Assembly: GCA_000438115.1 (NCBI GenBank)
Contig: FR903636.1
Span: 170,918 to 195,261, forward strand
From: Prevotella sp. CAG:617
GTDB lineage: Bacteria > Bacteroidota > Bacteroidia > Bacteroidales > Bacteroidaceae
DNA: 24,344 bases
Reading direction: 5' to 3'
The notes below the pieces were generated by a model that saw nothing but the letters and a program-made list of their open reading frames with translations, did not search any database and was not told where the DNA came from. This document shows, one piece after another, positions 16,803 through 23,362 of this stretch. The number at the start of each line of letters is the position of its first letter. The stretch's first letter is position 1. A program made the position numbers and the translations under genes.

Positions 16803-17543
16803 TTATTCGGGCTTGGCTGCCGTATAGAGGGTGCTTAGTCCGAAAGTGTATCGTTTGAAGTTGACGTCGGTAAAACCGATCCGGCTGATGATTTGCTGCA
16901 TCTTTTCGCCTTGCGGAAATGCCTCCATCGTGGCGGGCAGGTAGGCATAGGCTTTCTTGTCCTTGGAAATGAGGCGTCCGATGTTGGGCATGTAGATGTG
17001 TGAATATAGCCAGAAGAGTTGCTTCATGGGGGCCTTGTTGGGGATGGTCAGTTCGATAATCACCAGTCGGCCGCCGGGCCGCAGCACACGAAGCATTTCA
17101 CGCAATCCTTGTTCCAGATCTTCAAAATTGCGGATACCGTAGGCTACGGTTACGGCATCAAACGAATTGTCGCTGAAAGTCAGTTGCATGCAATCCTGCT
17201 TTTCTACGCTGACTGTGCGGGCGAGGTTGGCTTCCAGAATCTTTTTGCGGGCTACGCTGAGCATGCCTTCTGAAATGTCGATGCCGGTCAGATGGGCAGG
17301 TTTGAGACGAAGGGCTGACTCCATGGCAAAGTCACCTGTGCCCGTGGCTACGTCGAGCATGTCCTGCGGGGCGTAGGGCTTGAGCGAGTCAATGGCTTCA
17401 CGTCGCCACCTCTTGTCGATGCCTAAGGATAGTACATGGTTGAGCTTGTCGTAGGAGTGAGCAATGTGGTCAAACATTTTTTCTATTTGAGTCCCCTTGC
17501 GCTGGTCGTTATTGTACGGCTTTATTTTTTCTTGTTGATACAT
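16803..17543 (-). CDS. menG: Demethylmenaquinone methyltransferase (MenG/UbiE)
   Basis: The 246-residue SAM-dependent methyltransferase performs the last step of menaquinone synthesis. Bacteroidales use menaquinone, hence menG over ubiE. Signatures are KMFDHIAHSYDKLNHVLSLG (residues 23-42), motif I LDVATGTGDFA, the family motif VAYGIRNFEDLEQGL, and LRVLRPGGRLVIIELT. The C-terminus FGLSTLYTAAKPE is typical. A TAnnTTTG box lies ~36 bases upstream on the minus strand. I recall purC, menG and aroE forming one cluster in Bacteroides; purC is absent here and a divergent queuosine operon sits in its place. Confidence 0.95.
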   Translation of the reverse strand: MYQQEKIKPYNNDQRKGTQIEKMFDHIAHSYDKLNHVLSLGIDKRWRREAIDSLKPYAPQDMLDVATGTGDFAMESALRLKPAHLTGIDISEGMLSVARKKILEANLARTVSVEKQDCMQLTFSDNSFDAVTVAYGIRNFEDLEQGLREMLRVLRPGGRLVIIELTIPNKAPMKQLFWLYSHIYMPNIGRLISKDKKAYAYLPATMEAFPQGEKMQQIISRIGFTDVNFKRYTFGLSTLYTAAKPE

Positions 17544-17578
17544 ATACGATTTTTTGTCTCAATCTGGTTTGTCGTCAG

Positions 17579-17586
17579 CAAAGTTA
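17579..17586 (-). promoter_or_regulatory. Putative -7 promoter box for menG
   Basis: On the minus strand the box TAACTTTG matches TAnnTTTG exactly. No good -33 TTTG is visible at the expected distance. The leader would be about 30 bases. Confidence 0.5.
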
Positions 17587-17587
17587 G

Positions 17588-17783
17588 TGAATCTGCCTAA
17601 AAGAATGAAGAAGATTGAAGGCTTTTTCTATGGGGCGGTGGGATGCAGCTGTGCTTTTCCGCATGATTCGGGGAAGTGATTTCGACCTTCTGCCGGTTGT
17701 GGAAAAAACAAGGTGCCTCATAAAAAGAACAGCTTGGGAGCCAGGATTTTTTAGAAGGGACTTTATTTTTATAAGTAGGCAGG
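17588..17783. other. Intergenic stretch without recognised gene
   Basis: The full space between the divergent menG and yhhQ genes is 346 bases (17544-17889). Its outer parts hold the promoters and the riboswitch. In this middle part I see no convincing gene: an open frame at 17615-17866 (83 codons) crosses the yhhQ promoter and riboswitch and has no protein-like pattern. One weak 7-base hairpin (CTTTTCC with GGGGAAG) is visible. It may be a remnant of rearrangement. Confidence 0.4.
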
Positions 17784-17815
17784 TTTGGTCACGTCAGGAC
17801 CAAGTCGTATCTTTG
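17784..17815 (+). promoter_or_regulatory. Consensus Bacteroidetes promoter of the queuosine operon
   Basis: TTTG at 17784-17787, a 20-base spacer, then TATCTTTG at 17808-17815 match TTTG-N19/21-TAnnTTTG without mismatch. Transcription would start near 17821, giving a leader of about 69 bases that contains the preQ1 aptamer. Confidence 0.8.
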
Positions 17816-17855
17816 CATCCAATATTATTTCGGATGCCATGCCGGTTGGTGCGGC

Positions 17856-17885
17856 CGAGTGCTTGAACACCTCGTAAAAAACAAG
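17856..17885 (+). promoter_or_regulatory. PreQ1-I (type I) riboswitch aptamer upstream of yhhQ
   Basis: Stem P1 is CGAG (17856-17859) with CTCG (17871-17874). The 11-base loop TGCTTGAACAC contains CTTG (17862-17865), which pairs with CAAG (17882-17885) in the tail to form pseudoknot P2. The tail between is TAAAAAA. Compared with the Bacillus subtilis queC aptamer, the conserved U directly after the P1 5' strand, the ACAC ending in the C that pairs with preQ1, and the A-rich tail all match in position. The aptamer ends four bases before the yhhQ ATG (17890) with no terminator in between, so ligand binding would hide the start region and block translation initiation. Genes downstream are queuosine transport and synthesis. 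Structure and context agree; the assignment was made by eye. Confidence 0.87.
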
Positions 17886-17889
17886 ATAA

Positions 17890-18573
17890 ATGAAACAGAA
17901 TTCCCCTGCCTTCAGTAAAGTCTTTTTACTGCTTACCGTATTGTTTTGTGTATGCCTGATTGCGGCTAATCTGCTGGAAACCAAGCAGACTTCAATCGGC
18001 GCCCTCTCGCTGACGGGCGGATTGATTGTATTTCCCATTTCCTATATCATTAACGATTGCCTGGTTGAAGTATGGGGCTTTGAGCGTGCCCGTATGGTAA
18101 TTTGGCTGGGCTTTGCCATGAATGCTTTTGTGGCGCTGCTGGGCTGGTTGGCCGACCTGTTGCCGGCTGCGCCCTACTGGCAGGGCCAGGCCGGATTTCA
18201 CGCCGTGTTCGGACTGGCGCCGCGCATTGTGGCCGGTTCGTTTATCGCTTTTCTGGTCGGTTCGTTCCTTAATGCCTATGTCATGAGCCGTATGAAGGTG
18301 CGTTCCGTTCATGGTCGCGGCTTTGGCTGGAGGGCTATTTTGTCGACACTGGTGGGCGAGACGGCAGATTCGCTGATATTCTTTCCCATAGCTTTGGGGG
18401 GCGTGGTTCCTTGGGATACGTTGCCTTCCATGATGGTCGCACAGGCCGTGCTGAAAACATTGTATGAAGTCATAGCGCTGCCAGTAACGTATAGGGTTGT
18501 GGGATTTGTCAAGCGTTTGGATCATACAGATGTTTATGACAATCAAGTCAGTTACAACGTATTTAAATTATAG
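17890..18573 (+). CDS. yhhQ: Queuosine precursor transporter (YhhQ/VUT family)
   Basis: The 227-residue inner-membrane protein has about six hydrophobic segments. The family signature is in the first half: LLETKQTSIGALSLTGGLIV (residues 29-48) followed by FPISYIINDCLVEVWGFERA. The second half has SFIAFLVGSFLNAYVMSRMK and VGETADSLIFFPIA. YhhQ proteins import preQ0/preQ1 (or related deazaguanines) for queuosine synthesis. The start at ATG 17890 lies 4 bases after the pseudoknot of a preQ1-I-type aptamer, so expression of the transporter should fall when preQ1 is plentiful. queC follows 23 bases later and then queF, confirming the pathway. The coding region is visibly GC-richer than the GH89 gene. 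Confidence 0.94.
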   Translation: MKQNSPAFSKVFLLLTVLFCVCLIAANLLETKQTSIGALSLTGGLIVFPISYIINDCLVEVWGFERARMVIWLGFAMNAFVALLGWLADLLPAAPYWQGQAGFHAVFGLAPRIVAGSFIAFLVGSFLNAYVMSRMKVRSVHGRGFGWRAILSTLVGETADSLIFFPIALGGVVPWDTLPSMMVAQAVLKTLYEVIALPVTYRVVGFVKRLDHTDVYDNQVSYNVFKL

Positions 18574-18581
18574 GAAAACCG

Positions 18582-18589
18582 TATATTTG
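18582..18589 (+). promoter_or_regulatory. Possible internal -7 promoter box just before queC
   Basis: TATATTTG matches TAnnTTTG exactly and lies 7 bases before the queC ATG (18597). The -33 region has no clear TTTG. If used, the transcript would be almost leaderless and would bypass the riboswitch. Confidence 0.4.
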
Positions 18590-18596
18590 CATCGTT

Positions 18597-19271
18597 ATGA
18601 GAAGTTACATCAATCACGATAAGGCTCTGGTCGTGTTTAGTGGCGGACAGGATTCCACCACCTGCCTCTTCTGGGCCAAAAAACATTTTAAGGAAGTCTA
18701 TGCCCTTTCGTTTCAGTATGGGCAGAAGCATGCACACGAGGTTGACCTGGCCCGACGTATTGCCGAAAAGGCTGGCGTACCGTTTGAATGTATGGATGCT
18801 ACTTATATCAGCAAACTGAGCCATAACGCCCTGACGGATTCTACAGAAGTGATGGATGAGGAAAAACCCGAGGTCGGACCTCCCAACACGTTTGTGCCCG
18901 GCCGTAATCTTTTTTTTATCAGTATGGCTGCTGTATATGCTTATTCCAAAGGCATTCATCATTTGGTGACGGGGGTGTCGCAGACTGACTATTCGGGCTA
19001 TCCCGACTGCCGGGATGCTTTTATCAAGAGCCTGAACGTGTCGCTGAACTTGGGCATGGATGAGCAGTTTGTTATCCATACTCCGCTGATGTGGCTGGAT
19101 AAGTGTCAGACTTGGGCGTTGGCTGATGAGTTGGGCGTGCTCGACCTTGTGCGAAACGAAACTTTAACCTGTTACAATGGTGTGCCCGGCGATGGCTGTG
19201 GGCATTGTCCCGCCTGTAAGCTCCGTCGTGAGGGGCTGGAGGAATATTTGCGCCGGAAAGCAGCTCGATAA
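18597..19271 (+). CDS. queC: 7-cyano-7-deazaguanine (preQ0) synthase
   Basis: The 224-residue ATP-dependent enzyme converts 7-carboxy-7-deazaguanine to preQ0 in queuosine synthesis. The N-terminal PP-loop reads VVFSGGQDSTTCLFWAKK (residues 12-29). A middle block reads FVPGRNLFFISMAAVYA, and DYSGYPDCRDAF is the family's substrate region. The zinc site near the C-terminus is formed by CGHCPACKLR plus an upstream Cys (about residues 191-207). The start MRSYINHDKALVVFSGG matches the usual family N-terminus. It lies 23 bases after yhhQ and 35 before the queF ATG, in one operon. Confidence 0.97.
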   Translation: MRSYINHDKALVVFSGGQDSTTCLFWAKKHFKEVYALSFQYGQKHAHEVDLARRIAEKAGVPFECMDATYISKLSHNALTDSTEVMDEEKPEVGPPNTFVPGRNLFFISMAAVYAYSKGIHHLVTGVSQTDYSGYPDCRDAFIKSLNVSLNLGMDEQFVIHTPLMWLDKCQTWALADELGVLDLVRNETLTCYNGVPGDGCGHCPACKLRREGLEEYLRRKAAR

Positions 19272-19306
19272 GAATCCGAAAGTTGAATAGAGAAACGGAA
19301 AATAGC

Positions 19307-19762
19307 ATGAGAGAGAATGAACATTTGAAAGCTTTGGGAAATACTACCAAATATTATGATGACTATGCCCCGGAGGTGCTGGAAGCATTTGAAAACAAGC
19401 ATCCTGACAACGACTATTGGGTACGTTTCAACTGTCCTGAATTTACGAGTCTGTGTCCTATAACCGGGCAACCCGACTTTGCAGAAATCCGCATCAGTTA
19501 TCTGCCCGACAGACGCATGGTGGAGAGTAAGAGTCTGAAGTTGTATTTGTTCAGCTTTCGCAATCATGGCGATTTTCATGAGGATTGTGTCAATACCATC
19601 ATGAAAGACCTTATTCGGCTGATGGATCCTAAATATATAGAGGTGACGGGTATCTTTACGCCTCGCGGAGGCATAAGTATCTATCCGTATGCCAATTATG
19701 GACGGCCTGGCACCAAATATGAGCAGCTGGCTGAATTCCGTATGCAGCATCATGATTTGTAA
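19307..19762 (+). CDS. queF: NADPH-dependent preQ0 reductase (7-cyano-7-deazaguanine reductase)
   Basis: The 151-residue protein is the short, unimodular QueF, which reduces the nitrile of preQ0 to the aminomethyl group of preQ1. Catalytic residues are Cys50 in FTSLCPITGQPDF (thioimide nucleophile) with Asp57. ESKSLKLYLFSFRN (from Glu73) is the QueF NADPH/substrate motif, followed by FHEDC. I use ATG 19307 (MRENEHLKALG); an in-frame TTG at 19283 would add eight unlikely residues. Its product preQ1 is the expected ligand of the riboswitch at the head of the operon, which closes a feedback loop. No hairpin terminator follows. Confidence 0.96.
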   Translation: MRENEHLKALGNTTKYYDDYAPEVLEAFENKHPDNDYWVRFNCPEFTSLCPITGQPDFAEIRISYLPDRRMVESKSLKLYLFSFRNHGDFHEDCVNTIMKDLIRLMDPKYIEVTGIFTPRGGISIYPYANYGRPGTKYEQLAEFRMQHHDL

Positions 19763-19818
19763 ATCTGTTCGGTAGGGTATAACCCCTGTTGTCAGAAATC
19801 TATTATTGACCGGTATCA

Positions 19819-19826
19819 TATCTTTG
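19819..19826 (+). promoter_or_regulatory. Possible -7 promoter box abutting the mtaB start
   Basis: TATCTTTG matches TAnnTTTG exactly, but only one base separates it from the ATG at 19828, and no -33 TTTG is at the right distance. Either it is a chance match or translation starts further downstream on this transcript. Confidence 0.35.
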
Positions 19827-19827
19827 T

Positions 19828-21177
19828 ATGAATATATTGAATAATAAGAAGGCACGTTTCCATACACTGGGGTGCAAGTTGAATTTTGCCGAAACCTCTT
19901 CGCTGCAGGATTTGCTGGGGCAGTATGGCGTACGGCCGGCTCTTGAAGGGGAGGAGGCTGACATCTGCATTATTAATACTTGTTCGGTTACAGAAGTTGC
20001 TGATCATAAGTGCCGGCAGGTGATTCACAAATTGCGTCGCGAAAATCCGGGAGCCTTTATTCTGGTTATGGGATGTTATGCGCAGCTTCGTCCAGATGTA
20101 ATCAGGCAGACGGAAGGCGTTGATCTGGTATTGGGTATGGAGCAGAAAGGACAAGTGCCTGAATGGCTCGAAAAGATGTTTGCCCGTAAACAGTCTTTGC
20201 AGGAGTCTGACCAGGTGTTGTCAGCCTGTCATGAAGCTGTTACTGTACCTACGGCTCAGATTAAAACTTTTGTGCCTTCCTGTTCGTGTGGTGAGCGTAC
20301 CCGTTATTTCCTGAAGGTGCAGGATGGCTGTAATTATTATTGTACATATTGTACCATTCCTTATGCCCGCGGACGCAGCCGAAACGGTTCCATTGCCTCA
20401 ATGGTTGAGCAGGCCCGTGAAGTTGCTCGCAGAGGAGGAAAGGAGATTGTCATTACGGGAGTGAATATCGGTGATTTCGGACGCTCTACGGGCGAGAACT
20501 TTTTTGACCTGATTAAAGCTCTTGATAAAGTTGATGGCATTGAGCGTTACCGTATTTCGTCTATTGAACCTAATTTGCTTACGGATGAGATTATAGATTA
20601 TTGTGCACAGTCGCGCGCTTTTATGCCACATTTCCATGTTCCGTTGCAGAGTGGTTCGGACGATGTGTTGAAGTTGATGCGCAGGCGGTATGATACGGCA
20701 TTCTTTGCTCAGAAAATGGAGCGCATTCGTGAGGCCATGCCCGATGCTTTTATCGGTGTGGATGTGATTGTCGGAACGCGCGGAGAAACGGAAGCTTATT
20801 TTGAGGATGCCTATCGTTTTATTGATGGGCTGGATATTTCGGAACTTCATGTGTTCAGTTATTCTGAACGGCCCGGAACGAAAGCTCTTGAAATTCCGCA
20901 CATCGTATCGCCGGAGCAGAAACATGAACGCTCGCAGCGTCTGCTGGCTTTGTCTGAAATCAAGAAACGTGCTTTTTATCAGCGATATGTCGGAACTTGT
21001 CGTCCTGTGTTATGGGAGCATAGTAAAACCGGAAGGCCGCTTCATGGATTTACTGACAATTATATACGTGTAGAGTGCCCGACAGTTTCTGTGGGAAAAG
21101 ATAACACGCTTTCAATGGTGGAGTTAGGGGATTTTACGGCTGACGGAAAATCTTTGGCTGCAACGCTTGTAGAATAA
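19828..21177 (+). CDS. mtaB: tRNA t6A37 methylthiotransferase MtaB (radical SAM)
   Basis: The 449-residue protein belongs to the MiaB/MtaB/RimO methylthiotransferases and converts t6A37 to ms2t6A37 in tRNA. The N-terminal UPF0004 domain holds three Fe-S cysteines in LGCKLNFAET, INTCSVTEVADHKC and VMGCYAQLRP. The radical-SAM cluster motif is CNYYCTYC (CxxxCxxC, about residues 170-177), followed by IPYARGRSRN, which is typical. GVNIGDFG and HVPLQSGSDDVLKLMRRRY complete the signature. A TRAM-like C-terminus follows (about 385-449). The t6A substrate depends on the TsaC-like enzyme also encoded in the window. It lies 65 bases after queF. Its start codon is directly preceded by a -7-like box. Confidence 0.95.
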   Translation: MNILNNKKARFHTLGCKLNFAETSSLQDLLGQYGVRPALEGEEADICIINTCSVTEVADHKCRQVIHKLRRENPGAFILVMGCYAQLRPDVIRQTEGVDLVLGMEQKGQVPEWLEKMFARKQSLQESDQVLSACHEAVTVPTAQIKTFVPSCSCGERTRYFLKVQDGCNYYCTYCTIPYARGRSRNGSIASMVEQAREVARRGGKEIVITGVNIGDFGRSTGENFFDLIKALDKVDGIERYRISSIEPNLLTDEIIDYCAQSRAFMPHFHVPLQSGSDDVLKLMRRRYDTAFFAQKMERIREAMPDAFIGVDVIVGTRGETEAYFEDAYRFIDGLDISELHVFSYSERPGTKALEIPHIVSPEQKHERSQRLLALSEIKKRAFYQRYVGTCRPVLWEHSKTGRPLHGFTDNYIRVECPTVSVGKDNTLSMVELGDFTADGKSLAATLVE

Positions 21178-21182
21178 ATCTT

Positions 21183-21190
21183 TAAATTTG
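21183..21190 (+). promoter_or_regulatory. Possible -7 promoter box before the glycosyltransferase gene
   Basis: TAAATTTG matches TAnnTTTG and ends 7 bases before ATG 21198. No convincing -33 element lies 19-21 bases upstream. It would give a leader of only a few bases. Confidence 0.4.
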
Positions 21191-21197
21191 TATCGTG

Positions 21198-22232
21198 ATG
21201 AGTCCGAAAAAAGTAGCAGTTGTCATATTGAATTGGAACGGAGCGAAAATGTTGTGCGATTTTCTGCCTTCGGTGGTGCGTTACTCACAACCTCAGGTCC
21301 AGGTGGTGGTGGCAGACAACGGTTCAACCGATAATTCGGCAGAAGTAGTGGCTGATCGGTTCCCGGAAGTGGTTTGGCTTCAGTTGGACAGGAATTATGG
21401 TTTTGCCGAGGGGTATAATCGCGCATTGGCGCAACTGGAGGCTGACTATTTTGTGCTGCTTAATTCTGATGTGGAGGTGACAGAAGGTTGGCTCTCACCT
21501 TTGGTGGATTATATGGATACTCATCCCGAAGTGGCTGCCTGCCAGCCTAAATTAATGAGTTGGCACCATAAGCAACAGTTCGAGTATGCCGGAGGTGCAG
21601 GCGGCTTTATTGATTATCTGGGCTATCCTTTTTGTCGTGGCCGGATAATGGGCTGTGTGGAGGAAGATCATGGACAATATGACCAGGTTTGTTCTATTTT
21701 CTGGGCAACTGGAGCTGCTTTGATGATTCGCCGAACGGATTGGATCAGTGCGGGCGGGCTTGACGGCGGGTTCTTTGCCCATATGGAGGAGATTGACCTT
21801 TGTTGGCGTTTGCGGGCGCGTGGGCGTGGCATTGTATGTATTCCTGAAAGTCGGGTCTATCATTTGGGGGCAGCCACACTGAAGCGTGAAAATCCGCGTA
21901 AGACTTATCTTAATTTCCGGAATAACTTGTTGATGATTTATAAAAACATTCCCGAGAAGGATTTGCATAAGGTGTTGCGATGGAGAGGTATTCTGGACCA
22001 TGTGGCCATGTTGAAATTCCTGCTTTCAGGTGATTTAAAAAATGCCCGTGCTGTGGTAAATGCCCGACGTGACTTTCACAAACTGATGCCGGAGTATCTG
22101 AATAAACGGGTGGAGAATATGAAAAAAACAAGTTTGACTACGATTCCGGAATGTATGACCAAAAGTTTGCTGCTGGCCTATTATTTGAAAGGCAAACGGA
22201 CTTTTTCGGCTCTATATGCCCGCGAAAAGTGA
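21198..22232 (+). CDS. Family 2 glycosyltransferase
   Basis: The 344-residue protein has a GT-A fold typical of GT2 rhamnosyl/galactosyl-type transferases of cell-surface polysaccharides. Near the N-terminus are VAVVILNWNGAKML (residues 6-19) and VVADNGSTDNSAEVVADRFP. The nucleotide-sugar/metal site is LLNSDVEVTEGW (D of the DxD-like motif at about residue 95), and the acceptor-site acidic residues lie in FFAHMEEIDLCWRLRARGRG. The C-terminal part (about 235-344) is basic and helical, without a clear membrane anchor, so it is likely a peripheral cytoplasmic enzyme at the inner membrane. ATG 21198 is preferred over GTG 21195. Donor and acceptor are unknown. Confidence 0.92.
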   Translation: MSPKKVAVVILNWNGAKMLCDFLPSVVRYSQPQVQVVVADNGSTDNSAEVVADRFPEVVWLQLDRNYGFAEGYNRALAQLEADYFVLLNSDVEVTEGWLSPLVDYMDTHPEVAACQPKLMSWHHKQQFEYAGGAGGFIDYLGYPFCRGRIMGCVEEDHGQYDQVCSIFWATGAALMIRRTDWISAGGLDGGFFAHMEEIDLCWRLRARGRGIVCIPESRVYHLGAATLKRENPRKTYLNFRNNLLMIYKNIPEKDLHKVLRWRGILDHVAMLKFLLSGDLKNARAVVNARRDFHKLMPEYLNKRVENMKKTSLTTIPECMTKSLLLAYYLKGKRTFSALYAREK

Positions 22233-22249
22233 AAAAATTGTTTTTTTTG

Positions 22250-22280
22250 TTGCTTGTTACCCCTCTAAATATTAATTTTG
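22250..22280 (+). promoter_or_regulatory. Putative promoter for the GldB-like lipoprotein gene
   Basis: TAATTTTG at 22273-22280 matches TAnnTTTG. A TTG at 22250-22252 sits 20 bases upstream and could be a partial -33 element. Transcription would start near 22286, giving a leader of about 23 bases. Confidence 0.55.
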
Positions 22281-22308
22281 TAGAAATTATATTAGAAAAT
22301 TTCTACCA

Positions 22309-23316
22309 TTGAAAAAACTCATATACCTACTGGTTTCCTTGTGTATTGTTTCCGGTTTGTTCTGTGCATGCAATTTGTCGTGGAAAGAAAAGTCGGATAA
22401 CGGAGGGGATACCTCAATAAAAATTGTACGTTTTGATAAAGTAGTTGATGATTTCGTGCGTACGGGAAATGTGTCGTTTTCACAACGCCTGAGTACGGAT
22501 TATCCTACGGAGACACGCATTCTGGTTGAGAACATGCTGCATTTGGGCAGTGTGGCCGATGTGCATATTTATGATGAACTGCGTGTTTATTTTTCAGATT
22601 CCAATCTGGTACGTCTTTCTGCCGACGTGCGTACTCGTTTTGCCAGTATGGCGCGTCATGAAGAACGTTTGAACAAGGCTTATCGCCGCTTGAAAAAAGA
22701 ATTGCCGGAGTTGGAGAAACCGTATGTTTATACGCAGGTATCGGCTTTTAACCAAAGCATTGTGGTAAACGATACGGTTGTAGGAATTAGTCTTGACAAA
22801 TACATGGGATACGACTATCCGTTGTATGCCAAGTCATATACTCCTGTGCAGCGGCTTACGATGCATCCGGATCGGATTGTTCCGGATTTGTTGTCGTTTT
22901 ATTTAATGTCGCAGTTCCCGCCACATGAAAAGCCCAAGTCTCTGCTTCATTCCATGATTCAAGTGGGCAAGATACAGTGGGTGGTGGCGCAAGCCATGAA
23001 CACCAGCGTAGAGCATGTAAGTGGGTTTCCCGCAGCTTCCGTAAAATGGTTTCAGATGAATGAGCAGGCATGTTGGAAAATTCTGAAGGAAAACGGCAGG
23101 CTCTATTCTGCCGATCTGAACCTGTTTGCTGCTATTGTCCTGCTGACTGCTGAGAAACCTTATTTTAAGGCCGGACAGTCACGTGGAATCGGTACCTGGT
23201 TGGGAACACAGGTCGTAAGGAACTATATGAAGAAGCATCCTGCATGTACCATTCACGAACTCTTGATTGAGAAGAGTAATGAAGAAGTGTGGAAAGGCTC
23301 AGATTATGCTTCCTGA
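22309..23316 (+). CDS. GldB-like lipoprotein
   Basis: The 335-residue protein begins with a lipoprotein signal (KKLIYLLVSLCIVSGLFCAC; the acylated Cys is probably 19 or 21). The remainder resembles gliding-motility lipoprotein GldB, a family also kept in non-gliding Bacteroidales: VVGISLDKYMGYDYPLYAK (about residues 162-180), HPDRIVPDLLSFYL and KPYFKAGQSRGIGTWLGTQV (about 285-304). The start is TTG at 22309; no in-frame ATG exists upstream before a stop, and the next residues are a perfect signal peptide. Function in non-gliding species is unknown; envelope location is likely. It has its own putative promoter. Confidence 0.8.
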   Translation: MKKLIYLLVSLCIVSGLFCACNLSWKEKSDNGGDTSIKIVRFDKVVDDFVRTGNVSFSQRLSTDYPTETRILVENMLHLGSVADVHIYDELRVYFSDSNLVRLSADVRTRFASMARHEERLNKAYRRLKKELPELEKPYVYTQVSAFNQSIVVNDTVVGISLDKYMGYDYPLYAKSYTPVQRLTMHPDRIVPDLLSFYLMSQFPPHEKPKSLLHSMIQVGKIQWVVAQAMNTSVEHVSGFPAASVKWFQMNEQACWKILKENGRLYSADLNLFAAIVLLTAEKPYFKAGQSRGIGTWLGTQVVRNYMKKHPACTIHELLIEKSNEEVWKGSDYAS

Positions 23317-23362
23317 TGTCTTGAAAGCGTCGACATAATATTTATTCTCTTGTTCTAAACAG

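Noticed and set aside
17816..17837. Inverted repeat GCATCC/GGATGC ahead of the preQ1 aptamer
   Set aside because: Its left arm lies mostly before the predicted transcription start, so it probably does not form in the mRNA; a DNA operator is possible but unsupported.
17615..17866. 83-codon open frame between menG and yhhQ
   Set aside because: It crosses the consensus promoter and riboswitch and shows no recognisable protein features.
19773..19786. Small palindrome GGGT-ATA-ACCC after queF
   Set aside because: The stem is only four base pairs and no T-run follows, so it is not a terminator.
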